From Chroococcopsis sp964623815 (GTDB lineage Bacteria > Cyanobacteriota > Cyanobacteriia > Cyanobacteriales > Microcystaceae), in assembly GCA_964623815.1 (NCBI GenBank), contig CAZUVR010000001.1, positions 1-64,000 of the forward strand: 64,000 nt of DNA, read 5' to 3'. Position numbers and translations under genes: made by a program. Position 1 is the stretch's first letter. Each line of letters starts with the position of its first letter. This document shows, one piece after another, positions 27,978 to 37,448 of this stretch. The notes beneath the pieces are model-generated. The model did not search any database and had not been told where the DNA came from. It saw nothing but the letters and a program-made list of their open reading frames with translations.

Positions 27978-28511
27978 ATGTCGCAACAGGTAATAGAAAT
28001 TCTCTCCTCTGACGAGATACGCCGCACGATCAACCGTTTGGCTTCGGAAATCATCGAAAAAAACGATGATCTATCCAAGTTAATACTAGTAGGTATATAT
28101 ACAAGAGGTGTACCACTAGCTCAGATTTTAGCGAGCCAGATAGAAAATTTAGAAGGGGTATTACCGCCAGTGGGTGCGATCGACGTAACTTTTTATAGGG
28201 ATGACCTCGATCGCATTAAAACCCGCACCCCCGCGAAGACGAAAATACCGCTAGATTTGTCGGGTAAAAGAGTAATTTTAGTCGATGACGTAATCTATAA
28301 GGGGAGGACAATCAGAGCGGCATTAAACGCGGTGATAGAGTACGGCAGGCCCGAACATATCCGACTGTTAACGCTGGTCGATCGAGGGCATCGAGAGTTA
28401 CCGATTCATCCAGATTTTACCGGGAAAATGCTCCCGACGGCGAAAGAGGAAAAGGTGAAAGTCTATTTACAAGATGTAGACGGTAGAGACGCAGTAGAAT
28501 TATGGAAGTAG
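27978..28511 (+). CDS. pyrR: PyrR bifunctional pyr regulator / uracil phosphoribosyltransferase
   Basis: The 177-residue protein has the PyrR start VIEILSSDEIRRTINRLASE, the RGVPLAQILASQI segment, the PRPP loop KRVILVDDVIYKGRTIRAAL near residues 91-110, and the C-terminal VKVYLQDVDGRDAVELW. Members bind pyr mRNA in response to UMP and also convert uracil plus PRPP to UMP. No pyrimidine genes adjoin it, so in this setting it may act mainly as the enzyme. It starts 25 bp past the previous terminator. Confidence 0.93.
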   Translation: MSQQVIEILSSDEIRRTINRLASEIIEKNDDLSKLILVGIYTRGVPLAQILASQIENLEGVLPPVGAIDVTFYRDDLDRIKTRTPAKTKIPLDLSGKRVILVDDVIYKGRTIRAALNAVIEYGRPEHIRLLTLVDRGHRELPIHPDFTGKMLPTAKEEKVKVYLQDVDGRDAVELWK

Positions 28512-28518
28512 TTCTTTT

Positions 28519-28545
28519 CCCGACTCCCGACTCCCGACTCCCGAT
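28519..28545. repeat. heptameric repeats (CCCGACT units)
   Basis: About three and a half CCCGACT units fill the gap between pyrR and the isomerase gene. They belong to the same family as the blocks at 3735, 21755, 35091, 38648, 61386 and 62756. Confidence 0.75.
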
Positions 28546-28550
28546 TAAAT

Positions 28551-29585
28551 ATGAGTGAAACCCAGACTCGTAAGGATGACCACATCAGAATCTGCTTAGA
28601 AGAAAACGTACAATTTAAAGAAAACACTAACGGATTAGAGTCTTATCGTTTCCGTCATATCTGCTTACCAGAATTAGATTACTCGGAGATAGATATTAGC
28701 ACGAGTTTTCTGGGGAAAACTCTCGCTGCACCCTTATTAATTTCTTCGATGACGGGGGGCACCGAGAAGGCGCGGAAGATTAATTATCGTCTCGCCAGAT
28801 TTGCCGAAGAATTTGGGCTGGCTATGGGAGTCGGCTCCCAGAGGGTGGCGATAGAGAAGCCGGAGGTGACGGAGACTTTCGCTATCAGATCGATCGCTCC
28901 TTCTGCTTTAATGATGGCTAATCTGGGAGCGGTGCAATTAAATTATGGTTACGGATTAGAACAATGTCAGATGGCGGTAGACTCAATAGATGCCGACGCG
29001 CTGATATTACATATCAATCCCCTGCAGGAGTGTATTCAGGGTAACGGAGACAGAAACTTTAAGGGTTTGCTCGACAAGATACACGGGGTTTGCAGTAAAT
29101 TATCGGTGCCAGTGATAGCGAAGGAGGTGGGTAATGGTATTTCAGGCGAGATGGCGAAGAAATTGATAGAGGCGGGGGTGAGTGCGATCGATGTGGCTGG
29201 TGCTGGTGGTACTTCTTGGGCTAAAGTAGAGAGTCAAAGGGCTAATAATGACCTGCAGAGGAAATTGGGGCAAACTTTCGCCGATTGGGGTTTATCTACC
29301 GCCGATTGTATAAAGGAAATTCGCGCTCTATCTCCGACGATTCCCCTCATCGCTTCCGGTGGATTACGTAACGGGTTAGAAGTGGCGAAGGCGCTGGCTT
29401 TGGGCGCGGATTTAGCGGGGCTGGCTTTTCCTTTCTTGAAGGCGGCGGATGAGTCGGATGAGGCGGTAAAAGATTTAATCGAGTTATTGATAGCGGAGTT
29501 GAAAACTGCTTTATTCTGTACGGGTAACAAGTCTATAGAGTCTCTCAAGTTAGAGGGCGCACTACAAGCGACATTCAATAAGTAG
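28551..29585 (+). CDS. fni: type 2 isopentenyl-diphosphate delta-isomerase (FMN-dependent)
   Basis: The 344-residue enzyme interconverts IPP and DMAPP in the MEP-pathway isoprenoid supply for carotenoids, phytol and quinones. It has RKDDHIRICLEENVQF at the start, the FMN-binding SSMTGGTEKA near residues 66-75, GVGSQRVAIE near 97, the LILHINPLQE active-site stretch near 147, and ASGGLRNGLEVAKALALGAD near 268 for phosphate binding. Length is standard. It lies between pyrR and sppA, separated from pyrR by heptameric repeats. Confidence 0.95.
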   Translation: MSETQTRKDDHIRICLEENVQFKENTNGLESYRFRHICLPELDYSEIDISTSFLGKTLAAPLLISSMTGGTEKARKINYRLARFAEEFGLAMGVGSQRVAIEKPEVTETFAIRSIAPSALMMANLGAVQLNYGYGLEQCQMAVDSIDADALILHINPLQECIQGNGDRNFKGLLDKIHGVCSKLSVPVIAKEVGNGISGEMAKKLIEAGVSAIDVAGAGGTSWAKVESQRANNDLQRKLGQTFADWGLSTADCIKEIRALSPTIPLIASGGLRNGLEVAKALALGADLAGLAFPFLKAADESDEAVKDLIELLIAELKTALFCTGNKSIESLKLEGALQATFNK

Positions 29586-29644
29586 CGTTATCGGAAACTT
29601 CAGCCTAAGATCAAAATACGACACGATAAATATTTAGGATTCTC

Positions 29645-31447
29645 ATGGGGCAGTTTTGGAAACAAGTTAGTGCTGGTTGTCTCGGCACATTGATGGGCTT
29701 GATCCTGTTTTTAACCTTAGCGGGGGGAGGATTGAGCATTATACTAGCCTCCCTATTACTGCGAGACAACAGCACGAAAGTTTCTCCGAAGTCGGTGCTA
29801 ATTTTTGATTTATCCACTTCTATCAGCGATACCGAACCAGCCTCTACATTAAGTCAAGCTCTCACGGAGACTAATAGTAATACTTTAACTCTACGACAAG
29901 TGTTAGGAGCGATCGAGGCGGCGACTAAAGACGACAATATCAAGGCCCTGTTACTCTACGGTAAAGGCGGCGGGGGTGATTACGGTTATGCCACTTTAGA
30001 AGAAGTGCGTCAGGCTCTGAAGCGTTTTCGAGCTTCGGGTAAGAAGATTATCGCCTACGATACTGGTTTCAGCGAGAAAGAATATTATCTGGCTTCTATC
30101 GCCGATGAGGTGGTGCTTAACTCGATGGGGCAAATAGAAATTAACGGCTTAAGCTCACAACAAACCTTTTTCACCGGCGCTCTGGAAAAGTACGGTATAG
30201 GAGCGCAGGTTATTAGAGTCGGTAAATTTAAAGGAGCGGTGGAGCCTTTTCTTCGTAAGAATTTTAGCCCCGAAAATAAAGAGCAATTACAAGCTCTCTT
30301 GGGTAATGTTTGGGATAATTACTTAACCGTAATTTCTGAAAATAGACATATACCGGTGCAGAAATTACGAGAACTTAGCAATAGTAAAGGCATTCTCTCG
30401 GCAGAAGAAGCACAAAAAGCTGGTTTGGTCGATAAGGTGGGTTATTTAGATCAAGTAATAGAAAAGATGAGGGGTTTTACCGAAGAAACCGCCGATGACA
30501 TAGATGAGGATAAACCTTCATTCCGACAGGTATCTTTAAGTACCTATACGGGTATAAAATCTCTGCGAGAAAATAAAGATTCTACTAATAGGGTTGCGAT
30601 CGTATACGCAGAAGGTACGATCGTAGATGGGCAAGGTGCGGCTAATGAGGTGGGGGGCGATCGATATGCGTCTATCCTGCGTAAGTTACGGCAGAATAAA
30701 AATGTAAAGGCGGTAATCTTGCGTATTAATAGCCCCGGCGGTAGCGCGACGGCTTCAGAAGTCATCGGGCGGGAAGTTAATCTACTGAATCAGCAAAAAC
30801 CGGTAATCGTTTCGATGGGTGATGTGGCTGCATCGGGGGGTTATTGGATTTCTAGCGGAGGCAGGAGGGTATTCGCGGAGAATAATACGATTACAGGATC
30901 GATCGGTGTTTTCGGTTTACTATTGAATTTTGAGAAGATAGCCAACGATAACGGGATTACCTGGGATAGCGTTAAAACCGGAACATTCGCCGATATTAAT
31001 ACCCCTACCCGCCCAAAGACACCAGCAGAATTGGCCATATATCAACAATCGGTCGATCGGGTTTATAATCTGTTTTTAGACAAGGTTGCTAAGGGGCGCA
31101 ATCTGCCCCTAGAAAAAGTCAAAACTATTGCTCAAGGTCGAGTTTGGTCGGGTAGGGCGGCTTTAGACATAGGTTTAGTCGATGAAATTGGCGGCTTGGA
31201 GAAAGCTCTGGCATACGCGATACAAACCGCGAAATTAGGTAAGGATTTTTCCCTAGAAGAATATCCCACCAAGCGCACTTTTGAGGAAGAGATAATCGAG
31301 AGATTCCTCAATACGCAAATAGCTAAATCTCCTAATCCTCTTCATACTCAATGGGAAAAATTCCAGAAAGAGTTAGTAAACTTACGAAGTTTGAATGATC
31401 CTAATGGTGTATATACCCGTCTTCCCTTTAATTGGAAAATTTATTAA
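29645..31447 (+). CDS. sppA: signal peptide peptidase SppA, 67K type
   Basis: The 600-residue membrane-anchored protease degrades cleaved signal peptides. An N-terminal membrane helix (LMGLILFLTLAGGGLSIILA near residues 14-33) is followed by two tandem ClpP-fold domains. The lysine of the Ser-Lys dyad is probably in RVGKFKGAVEPF near 197. The nucleophile Ser is in INSPGGSATASEV near 370, with DVAASGGYWIS after it. The two-domain length matches the long SppA form. In cyanobacteria SppA homologues have been linked to light acclimation, but this gene need not be the same paralogue. Confidence 0.93.
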   Translation: MGQFWKQVSAGCLGTLMGLILFLTLAGGGLSIILASLLLRDNSTKVSPKSVLIFDLSTSISDTEPASTLSQALTETNSNTLTLRQVLGAIEAATKDDNIKALLLYGKGGGGDYGYATLEEVRQALKRFRASGKKIIAYDTGFSEKEYYLASIADEVVLNSMGQIEINGLSSQQTFFTGALEKYGIGAQVIRVGKFKGAVEPFLRKNFSPENKEQLQALLGNVWDNYLTVISENRHIPVQKLRELSNSKGILSAEEAQKAGLVDKVGYLDQVIEKMRGFTEETADDIDEDKPSFRQVSLSTYTGIKSLRENKDSTNRVAIVYAEGTIVDGQGAANEVGGDRYASILRKLRQNKNVKAVILRINSPGGSATASEVIGREVNLLNQQKPVIVSMGDVAASGGYWISSGGRRVFAENNTITGSIGVFGLLLNFEKIANDNGITWDSVKTGTFADINTPTRPKTPAELAIYQQSVDRVYNLFLDKVAKGRNLPLEKVKTIAQGRVWSGRAALDIGLVDEIGGLEKALAYAIQTAKLGKDFSLEEYPTKRTFEEEIIERFLNTQIAKSPNPLHTQWEKFQKELVNLRSLNDPNGVYTRLPFNWKIY

Positions 31448-31528
31448 TTTCGTATAAATACGGTTGCTTTTTTGTCAAGCAAAATCCAAAAATTTTAATC
31501 AATCTCTATTGATTAAAGACTAAAGATA

Positions 31529-33667
31529 ATGAAACGTAATACAGGGATAATGTTTTGTTTATCCTATGGATTCGGATTATTATTAACTGGTTTTTTCGGT
31601 TTTCCTAACCCTAATCCATCATGGCAGCAATGGTTAGGGGTAATAGTTTTAATAATCCTATCTATTGGCGCGATGATGGCGATTCCCTCGTGGCGGAGAA
31701 GTTTGGGGCTGAAAGTTTTCTTAATCGCCGGCGTGATAGCTCTTTTAGGAGCGATACATTTACAGATGCGTTTACCGAGGCCCGCAGTTAATGATATTAG
31801 CTGGTTATCGGCAGGGGAAACGGTGACGGTGACGGGTAAGGTGCTTACCGAAAGCCGATTGACTCGGGGGCAAAAATGGCAGATGTGGTTAGAAGTTAAA
31901 GAAAGTGAGAGTGATGGTGAAACTCGATCGAATACGGGCAAACTATATGTAACCCTACCCGACTCGGAAGAGAATCGGGTTTATCCTGGGCAAGAGATTA
32001 GGGTAAAAGGCTCTATCTCCCGACTCAAAGCCGCAACCAATCCGGGCACTTTCGATTTTAAATCCTATCTAGCCGCCCGGGGTTGTTTCGCCCGATTGAG
32101 AGGGATGGAAATCATCGATAAAACTTCTCCCTCTCGGGGGCTGTGGCAACTTAGAAGGAGAATAGTCGAATCTTTGACAGAAGGATTAAACTCTGAATAC
32201 GGATCTCTGCTGAGTTCGATTACCTTGGGGAGACAGGCGGCGGATTTATCGCCAGAGATTGAAGATTTATTCGTACAAACAGGGCTAACTCACGTTTTAG
32301 CAGTTTCTGGATTCCACATAGCCCTATTGCTGGGAGTTACACTGAAACTGACTCGCAATTTATCCCCCCGTCAACAGTTTTTCATCGGTATGGGGGTGTT
32401 AATTTTTTATGTGGGATTAACGGGAATACAACCCTCGATTATGCGGGCTGCGTTGATGGGAGTCGCAGGCTTAATCGGCTTAATCTACAACCGGAAAGTT
32501 AATTCCTACGGTGCCCTAATCGTCGCGGCTACTATCCTCTTATTATTTAATCCCTTATGGATTTTCGATTTAGGTTTCGCGTTGAGCTTTCTAGCGACGC
32601 TGGGATTAATAATCAGTGTTAAACCTATAGAGGAGAGGTTGAATTATCTTCCCTCTCTTATTGCCGAGCCAGTGGCGATTACTCTAGCCGCTTCTCTGTG
32701 GACATTACCCTTACTACTTTACAGTTTTAGTTCCTTCGCCGTTTATAGTCTTCCCGTAAATATTATTACCACTCCCCTAATCAGCCTTATCAGTCTTGGG
32801 GGCGTAATTAGCGCTGCTTTGGCTCTCATCTATCCGCCTCTGGGTAGTTTGAGCGCTTCTTTTCTTTACTACCCGATAAAATTTTTATTGGCTATCGTCT
32901 CCTGGTTTGCTAATCTACCGGCAAGTTTTTACGCCGTGGGGAAATTATCTCTAGGGGCGATGGTTTTAATTTATGGGTTGCTAGGATTAACTTGTTGGTT
33001 AAAGTCTTTGCAAAAGAGATGGTATTTAGTGGGCTTGTTAATTATCAGTTTAATTTGCCTGCCGATTGTTTATAATCGTCTCACTTGGGTGCAGGTAATT
33101 GTTTTTGATAGCCGTCGGCCGGTGGTGGTAATTCAGGATAGGGGGGCAGTAGTGCTAGTTAACGGCAATGATAGTAATAGTTTTAAGTACAGCGTTTTAC
33201 CATTCCTACAACAGCAGGGGATTAACACTATCGATGTGGCGATGGTGAGGGAGGGAGATGTGTCATCTTTAGAGAAATATTTAAGGATCAATCAAACCTT
33301 ATCTACTAATGACAGGCAGAATATCAGGATAGGAGCGCTATTTATGGAGTCATTCGGGAATGGCTTACTCAAGTGGCAATTACATGATTCATCCTGGTTA
33401 TTGATAGAGGATAAAAAGACGAGAGAGAATATCTCCTCTCTGAATGCCGAGGTTATCTTATGGGCGGGGAGAAGTCTGCCTTCTCATTGGCTAGATAGGG
33501 TTAATCCCCGAGTGGCTATAGCGGTAAGTAAATCGATAACGGATAAAACCCATCAGAGGTTAGCACGAGAGGATATTGATATTAAGGTGACGGGAAGAGA
33601 TGGGGCGATTATTTGGACACCGAGAAAGGGATTTGAAAAGTTTTTAGACACAGATATAGGGTGGTAG
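31529..33667 (+). CDS. comEC: ComEC/Rec2 family DNA-uptake channel protein
   Basis: This 712-residue polytopic membrane protein has an N-terminal hydrophobic region, an OB-like DUF4131 domain (SAGETVTVTGKVLTESRL near residues 92-109), and the competence domain with QTGLTHVLAVSGFHIALLLG near 250-269. About ten membrane helices follow up to residue 515. The C-terminus (about 525-712) resembles the metallo-beta-lactamase-like domain but lacks an HxHxDH motif, so it is degenerate. ComEC forms the inner-membrane channel for transforming DNA. Its presence suggests, but does not prove, natural competence. No comEA is adjacent. Confidence 0.9.
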   Translation: MKRNTGIMFCLSYGFGLLLTGFFGFPNPNPSWQQWLGVIVLIILSIGAMMAIPSWRRSLGLKVFLIAGVIALLGAIHLQMRLPRPAVNDISWLSAGETVTVTGKVLTESRLTRGQKWQMWLEVKESESDGETRSNTGKLYVTLPDSEENRVYPGQEIRVKGSISRLKAATNPGTFDFKSYLAARGCFARLRGMEIIDKTSPSRGLWQLRRRIVESLTEGLNSEYGSLLSSITLGRQAADLSPEIEDLFVQTGLTHVLAVSGFHIALLLGVTLKLTRNLSPRQQFFIGMGVLIFYVGLTGIQPSIMRAALMGVAGLIGLIYNRKVNSYGALIVAATILLLFNPLWIFDLGFALSFLATLGLIISVKPIEERLNYLPSLIAEPVAITLAASLWTLPLLLYSFSSFAVYSLPVNIITTPLISLISLGGVISAALALIYPPLGSLSASFLYYPIKFLLAIVSWFANLPASFYAVGKLSLGAMVLIYGLLGLTCWLKSLQKRWYLVGLLIISLICLPIVYNRLTWVQVIVFDSRRPVVVIQDRGAVVLVNGNDSNSFKYSVLPFLQQQGINTIDVAMVREGDVSSLEKYLRINQTLSTNDRQNIRIGALFMESFGNGLLKWQLHDSSWLLIEDKKTRENISSLNAEVILWAGRSLPSHWLDRVNPRVAIAVSKSITDKTHQRLAREDIDIKVTGRDGAIIWTPRKGFEKFLDTDIGW

Positions 33668-33673
33668 GATAGT

Positions 33674-33691
33674 TCTTGTCAGTTGACAAGA
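33674..33691 (+). terminator. short hairpin after comEC
   Basis: TCTTGTCA (33674-33681) pairs with TGACAAGA (33684-33691), an 8-bp stem with a 2-nt loop placed just past the comEC stop and immediately before a stronger hairpin. Confidence 0.5.
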
Positions 33692-33722
33692 GGCAGTATT
33701 AATTTTAGAAATTAATACTGCC
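33692..33722. terminator. bidirectional terminator between convergent genes
   Basis: GGCAGTATTAATTT (33692-33705) pairs perfectly over 14 bp with AAATTAATACTGCC (33709-33722), leaving a 3-nt loop. The AT-rich inner stem and flanking T/A tracts suit both the comEC transcript and the convergent PEP-CTERM gene. Confidence 0.8.
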
Positions 33723-33745
33723 TAAGCTTTTACTCAGCTAAAATC

Positions 33746-34501
33746 CTAGCCTTTTTTCAACCTTTTAAAGCTTAAACCTACTACGCCAAAAGTCAACAAA
33801 CCGACAATAGAAGCAGGTTCGGGAGTTGCTTCTGGGTCGATAATTTCAACCCGAAGTTTTTCTCTTAATGCAGCTTCGTACTGAGCGAAGTTGTTAGCGA
33901 CAAAAGCGGTACCACCGCCGGCGGTGGCAATAGCGGCTAGATTAGCCTGTCCTGTTGTACTGGTTCCCACGAAAAGTGTATTAGTTCTGATTCCCTGGTT
34001 CAAAGCATTTGTCGCGGCTGTTAAAGCGGCCGATTGACTATCAGGAATACCATCCGAAGAAAGATCGATCACTTGTCTATCTGCAGTAATTCCATTATTG
34101 AGGATTGAATTGGCGGCTGCATTAATTGCTCCTGCTGTATTAGTACTACCTCCAAGCTGGGAAGTATTGGCATTAATCAGATCAGCGAAAGCTTGTGCAG
34201 TAGCATCGCTATTAATGGTGGTGACACCAACTTCTTCTACAACGTTACTAGCAAATTGCCAGAAAGACGCATATACCGTATCTACATCCCCAGACAGAAA
34301 GTTAGTGGCAAAATTGTTACTAAAGATATTAACGTAGGCATTCTTTTGGAGAGCGAAATCGGCAGAAGAAACACTTCCCGAACCATCGATGACTAAAGCT
34401 AGCTCTAGAGAAGCGGCGAAAACAGAGCTGACAGGCACAAGGGCCGCTGTAGCTATCGTGCCAGTTAATAGAACAGAGTTTAAAAAAAGTTTAGATTTCA
34501 T
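33746..34501 (-). CDS. secreted vWA (DUF1194-like) protein with PEP-CTERM anchor
   Basis: About 251 residues. A signal peptide (KLFLNSVLLTGTIATAALVP) is followed by a von Willebrand A / DUF1194-like domain. The MIDAS metal motif is DGSGSVSS near residues 39-46, and a later VIDLSSDGIPDS supplies the second metal-binding loop. The C-terminus is a classic sorting tag: TPEPASIVGLLTFGVVGLSF followed by a basic KRLKKG tail, recognised by exosortase-type systems. It is therefore expected at the outer surface or in exopolysaccharide. I favour the ATG at 34501; an in-frame start at 34552 would add 17 residues before the signal peptide. No exosortase gene is in the window. Confidence 0.85.
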   Translation of the reverse strand: MKSKLFLNSVLLTGTIATAALVPVSSVFAASLELALVIDGSGSVSSADFALQKNAYVNIFSNNFATNFLSGDVDTVYASFWQFASNVVEEVGVTTINSDATAQAFADLINANTSQLGGSTNTAGAINAAANSILNNGITADRQVIDLSSDGIPDSQSAALTAATNALNQGIRTNTLFVGTSTTGQANLAAIATAGGGTAFVANNFAQYEAALREKLRVEIIDPEATPEPASIVGLLTFGVVGLSFKRLKKG

Positions 34502-34784
34502 AGACAGAAGTTTTGAGAGTTTGAAATCAACCTGAGCTGATTTTATGGACATTTTATATTTTTATGTTTCTTTAGTAATATATCTAAAGTCTTATTTAAA
34601 AACTCTATTGAAAATTAAAACAATACAAAAGTGCTATAAAGTTTTGAGGAACAGGCAAAAATAATCTTAGTCAAAATCTTTACGAGTAAGAAATTCCTGA
34701 TAAAAAACAACCAACCTCTCATTTTAGAGCTAGACAAAACTCAGTGTAATATGTTAAGCCAACACTATCGACGAAGCTGTAATC

Positions 34785-35081
34785 ATGTTTAAATACTGCC
34801 CGATTATTCTAATTCTTGTTATGTCATGGCTCCACACTCCCCCAGTCTTAGCCGCTTTTTGTCACCAAGAAGACACTCACCAGGTTTGTATAGTGAATAT
34901 CAAGCGCAGTGCTAAAAACTATTGGCAATATCAGACGGAGATGGCTGTAGATGGTGTCAAGCAAGCGATCGTAGTTTACAATTGTCGATCGAAGAAGAAA
35001 ATAGGCCTCGATGGCTCCCGATTGCCTCTAGACTCCACAGGTAAAATTATCTGTAAACTCCCTGCCAATCGTGATAGGTAA
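34785..35081 (+). CDS. small secreted hypothetical protein
   Basis: The 98-residue product has a signal peptide (ILILVMSWLHTPPVLAA, cleavage near residue 25) and a mature part of about 73 residues with four cysteines (FCHQEDTHQVC, YNCRSKK, KIICKL) that could form two disulfides in the periplasm. I do not recognise the family. The gene stands alone between the PEP-CTERM gene and the PAP2 gene, followed by heptameric repeats. Confidence 0.6.
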   Translation: MFKYCPIILILVMSWLHTPPVLAAFCHQEDTHQVCIVNIKRSAKNYWQYQTEMAVDGVKQAIVVYNCRSKKKIGLDGSRLPLDSTGKIICKLPANRDR

Positions 35082-35090
35082 GGGAATTGG

Positions 35091-35119
35091 GAATTAGGAG
35101 TCGGGAGTTGGGAGTTGGG
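35091..35119. repeat. heptameric repeats (GGGAATT/GGGAGTT)
   Basis: About four units lie between the small secreted protein gene and the convergent PAP2 gene stop at 35121. Confidence 0.7.
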
Positions 35120-35120
35120 C

Positions 35121-35777
35121 TTATAGTGCAGGCCGATTTTCTAAACCGTAATCGACGCGGAAGATACCGCGTAGAATGATATGAATACCGATCGCCCAAC
35201 TGATCGCCAGCATCCAACCGGCTATAATATCAGTGGGAAAGTGTACTCCTAGATAAAGTCTCGTCCAAGCAATCAACAGGGTAAATAGCCCGCCGCCGAT
35301 TAATGCGGGGATAAACCACCGGCTACCCCAAGCGAGAATCACGAGGGTGGCGGCGAGAGTCATACTAGAAATAGCGTGGCCGCTCGGAAAGGCATAATCG
35401 AGCGGCAGGGGATAAAATAACTCCCACAAATGGGGGCGCACTCGATGGAATAGTATCTTCATGGTGTAACTGATTCCCCAGCATCCCCATAGGCTTATCA
35501 ATACATAAGTCATTCTGTACCAGTTTCTCTTTACCAGGAGTATTAAGGATAAAATCGCTGTTGCTGGTGCCACTCCTAAATAGGTGCCTAAATTAGTGGC
35601 GGTGCCCGCTAATTTATTTAATTCTGGAGTCGTGGTTTTGTGAATTGCTTCTAATAAATTTACTTCCCAGTCTAGTCCAGTCGGGTTATACCAGATGACT
35701 ACTGCTAATAGGAAAAATATTAATAACGGCAAATATACCCCTCCGAAAAGTAATCCCAGTAATTTATAGTATTTCAT
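35121..35777 (-). CDS. PAP2-family membrane phosphatase
   Basis: The 218-residue membrane protein has the full three-part PAP2 signature: KILFHRVRPH near residues 107-116, PSGHAISS near 131-138, and TRLYLGVHFPTDIIAG near 172-187, which supplies the catalytic His and Asp. About six hydrophobic helices are seen. Members dephosphorylate phosphatidic acid or undecaprenyl pyrophosphate at the membrane. Either substrate is possible. It is convergent with the small secreted protein gene. Confidence 0.9.
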   Translation of the reverse strand: MKYYKLLGLLFGGVYLPLLIFFLLAVVIWYNPTGLDWEVNLLEAIHKTTTPELNKLAGTATNLGTYLGVAPATAILSLILLVKRNWYRMTYVLISLWGCWGISYTMKILFHRVRPHLWELFYPLPLDYAFPSGHAISSMTLAATLVILAWGSRWFIPALIGGGLFTLLIAWTRLYLGVHFPTDIIAGWMLAISWAIGIHIILRGIFRVDYGLENRPAL

Positions 35778-35953
35778 CGTTTATAGTTTCCCTTGATTGT
35801 AAGCTGTAGCTAGACTTTGTCTCTTCTATCTGAAGTTAGTACAGTTTCTCTGCAATAGACTTGAAATAGGATTGAATTTCAATTGCATCAATATTATAGT
35901 GCGAAGAGAAGATAAAAATTGTTACATTGCTTAATATATCTACTCACATCACC

Positions 35954-37339
35954 ATGTCTAACGCAGCTACAATAACAACCCCAGTACTGGGGGGAAATGA
36001 GATCGATCGCTTCGATTGTCGGGAAGCCTGGTATCCTGTATACTTCGTGGAAGACCTGGACAAGTCTAAACCTAACTCTTTCACACTTTTAGATCAACGT
36101 CTGGTAATCTGGTGGGAAGAGAAAACCAAACAATGGCGAGTATTTGAAGATAAATGCCCTCATCGTCTCGTACCCCTCTCGGAAGGAAGAATTAATGAGG
36201 CGGGGCAGTTAGAATGTCCCTATCATGGCTGGGCTTTTTCCGGCGGGGGGCGATGTGAAATAATCCCGCAACAAACCGAGGCACAGAAGGCGGAAACTTC
36301 AGCCCGAGCCTGCGCGAAAATTTTACCGGCAACAATCCGTCAGGGAATGTTATTCGTTTACGCGGGAGAGGCGGCGAATGCGGAATATATACCCGTACCG
36401 ATTATAGAGCCGATGGAGGAAGATCCGGAGGGGTGGATATGTTTGAATACATTTAGAGATTTACCCTATGATGCTACTACCTTAATCGAAAATGTTATTG
36501 ATTCCAGTCATGTGCCCTACACCCATCATAAGACTATAGGAAATCGAGCGAACGCTGCGCCGGTAGAATTGGAGATAGTGGATTATTCCCGCGAAAGATT
36601 TACCGGTGTATGGGCGGAGGGCCCGCGTAAGGGTGCCCTAGGGACACAATACACCACCTTTGTCGCTCCCTGTTTAATGTGGCATGACCTCACTTCAAAG
36701 AAATTCGGGCGGACTTTAACCGTAGTTTACGCCACTCCCATCAGTAAAGGGAAGTGTCGTCTGTTTGCCCGTTTCCCGTTTAAGTTTACTTCTAAATTGC
36801 CAGGGATTTTCCTTAAAATTACTCCGCGTTGGTATTCGCACCTTAACCAGATGGCGATTTTAGAAGATGACCAAATTTTCTTATATTTTCAGGAAAGATA
36901 TTTAGCCGAAAAAGGCGGGGGTGAAAATTTTGCTAAGGCTTTTTACCTGCCCACGAAAGCGGATTTATACGTGTTTCAATATCGCACCTGGTTACAACAA
37001 TATCGGGCGGAGCCTTTCCCCGATGGAGATTATCCCCCTCCCGTATCGAAAGAAATTCTTTTAGAGCGCTATCACTCCCACACCGCAAACTGCGCCTGTT
37101 GCCGCCCGGCTTTGCGGAATATTCAAAGGTTTCGTCTGGCGATGGGGATAATTACGGCGGTACTTTGGACGATCGTACCTTTACTTGCTACGGTTTATCA
37201 AGGTTCATCGGTAACTCTGATAGGTAGCTTGACGGGGTTAACGGCTATTACCGGGATATTTTGGTTAGTTTTGGGGCGGTTAGAAAAGCGTTTCTATGAG
37301 GGGCTGGATATTCCTCCTAGGAATTTAAACAAAAAGTAA
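35954..37339 (+). CDS. Rieske oxygenase of the pheophorbide a oxygenase (PaO/Tic55/Ptc52) family
   Basis: The protein of about 461 residues has a Rieske [2Fe-2S] site (CPHR near residue 67 and CPYHGW near 87). The mononuclear iron motif is ENVIDSSHVPYTHH near 179-192, and a PaO-type C-terminal domain follows. A CxxC motif (NCACC near 378) and two membrane helices (about 396-415 and 422-440) close the protein, as in the plant chloroplast family. Relatives act on chlorophyll breakdown products, protochlorophyllide a or thylakoid redox partners; which applies here is unknown. I choose the ATG at 35954; an in-frame TTG lies 27 bases upstream. Confidence 0.88.
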   Translation: MSNAATITTPVLGGNEIDRFDCREAWYPVYFVEDLDKSKPNSFTLLDQRLVIWWEEKTKQWRVFEDKCPHRLVPLSEGRINEAGQLECPYHGWAFSGGGRCEIIPQQTEAQKAETSARACAKILPATIRQGMLFVYAGEAANAEYIPVPIIEPMEEDPEGWICLNTFRDLPYDATTLIENVIDSSHVPYTHHKTIGNRANAAPVELEIVDYSRERFTGVWAEGPRKGALGTQYTTFVAPCLMWHDLTSKKFGRTLTVVYATPISKGKCRLFARFPFKFTSKLPGIFLKITPRWYSHLNQMAILEDDQIFLYFQERYLAEKGGGENFAKAFYLPTKADLYVFQYRTWLQQYRAEPFPDGDYPPPVSKEILLERYHSHTANCACCRPALRNIQRFRLAMGIITAVLWTIVPLLATVYQGSSVTLIGSLTGLTAITGIFWLVLGRLEKRFYEGLDIPPRNLNKK

Positions 37340-37372
37340 TTAATTGTCTAATAATACGCTTACACATCAGCC

Positions 37373-37406
37373 ATAGCGGAAGTCCTCTTAAGACGACTTC
37401 TGCTAT
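37373..37406. terminator. imperfect inverted repeat after RTX gene 1
   Basis: ATAGCGGAAGTCCTCTT (37373-37389) faces AAGACGACTTCTGCTAT (37390-37406), two mismatches over 17 bp. It corresponds to the perfect palindrome beyond RTX gene 2 (38946-38977) and probably serves both the Rieske gene and the convergent RTX gene. Confidence 0.6.
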
Positions 37407-37448
37407 TAGATGGGAGAATACATTTTAGGCGCGGGTTTAAAAGAGTAT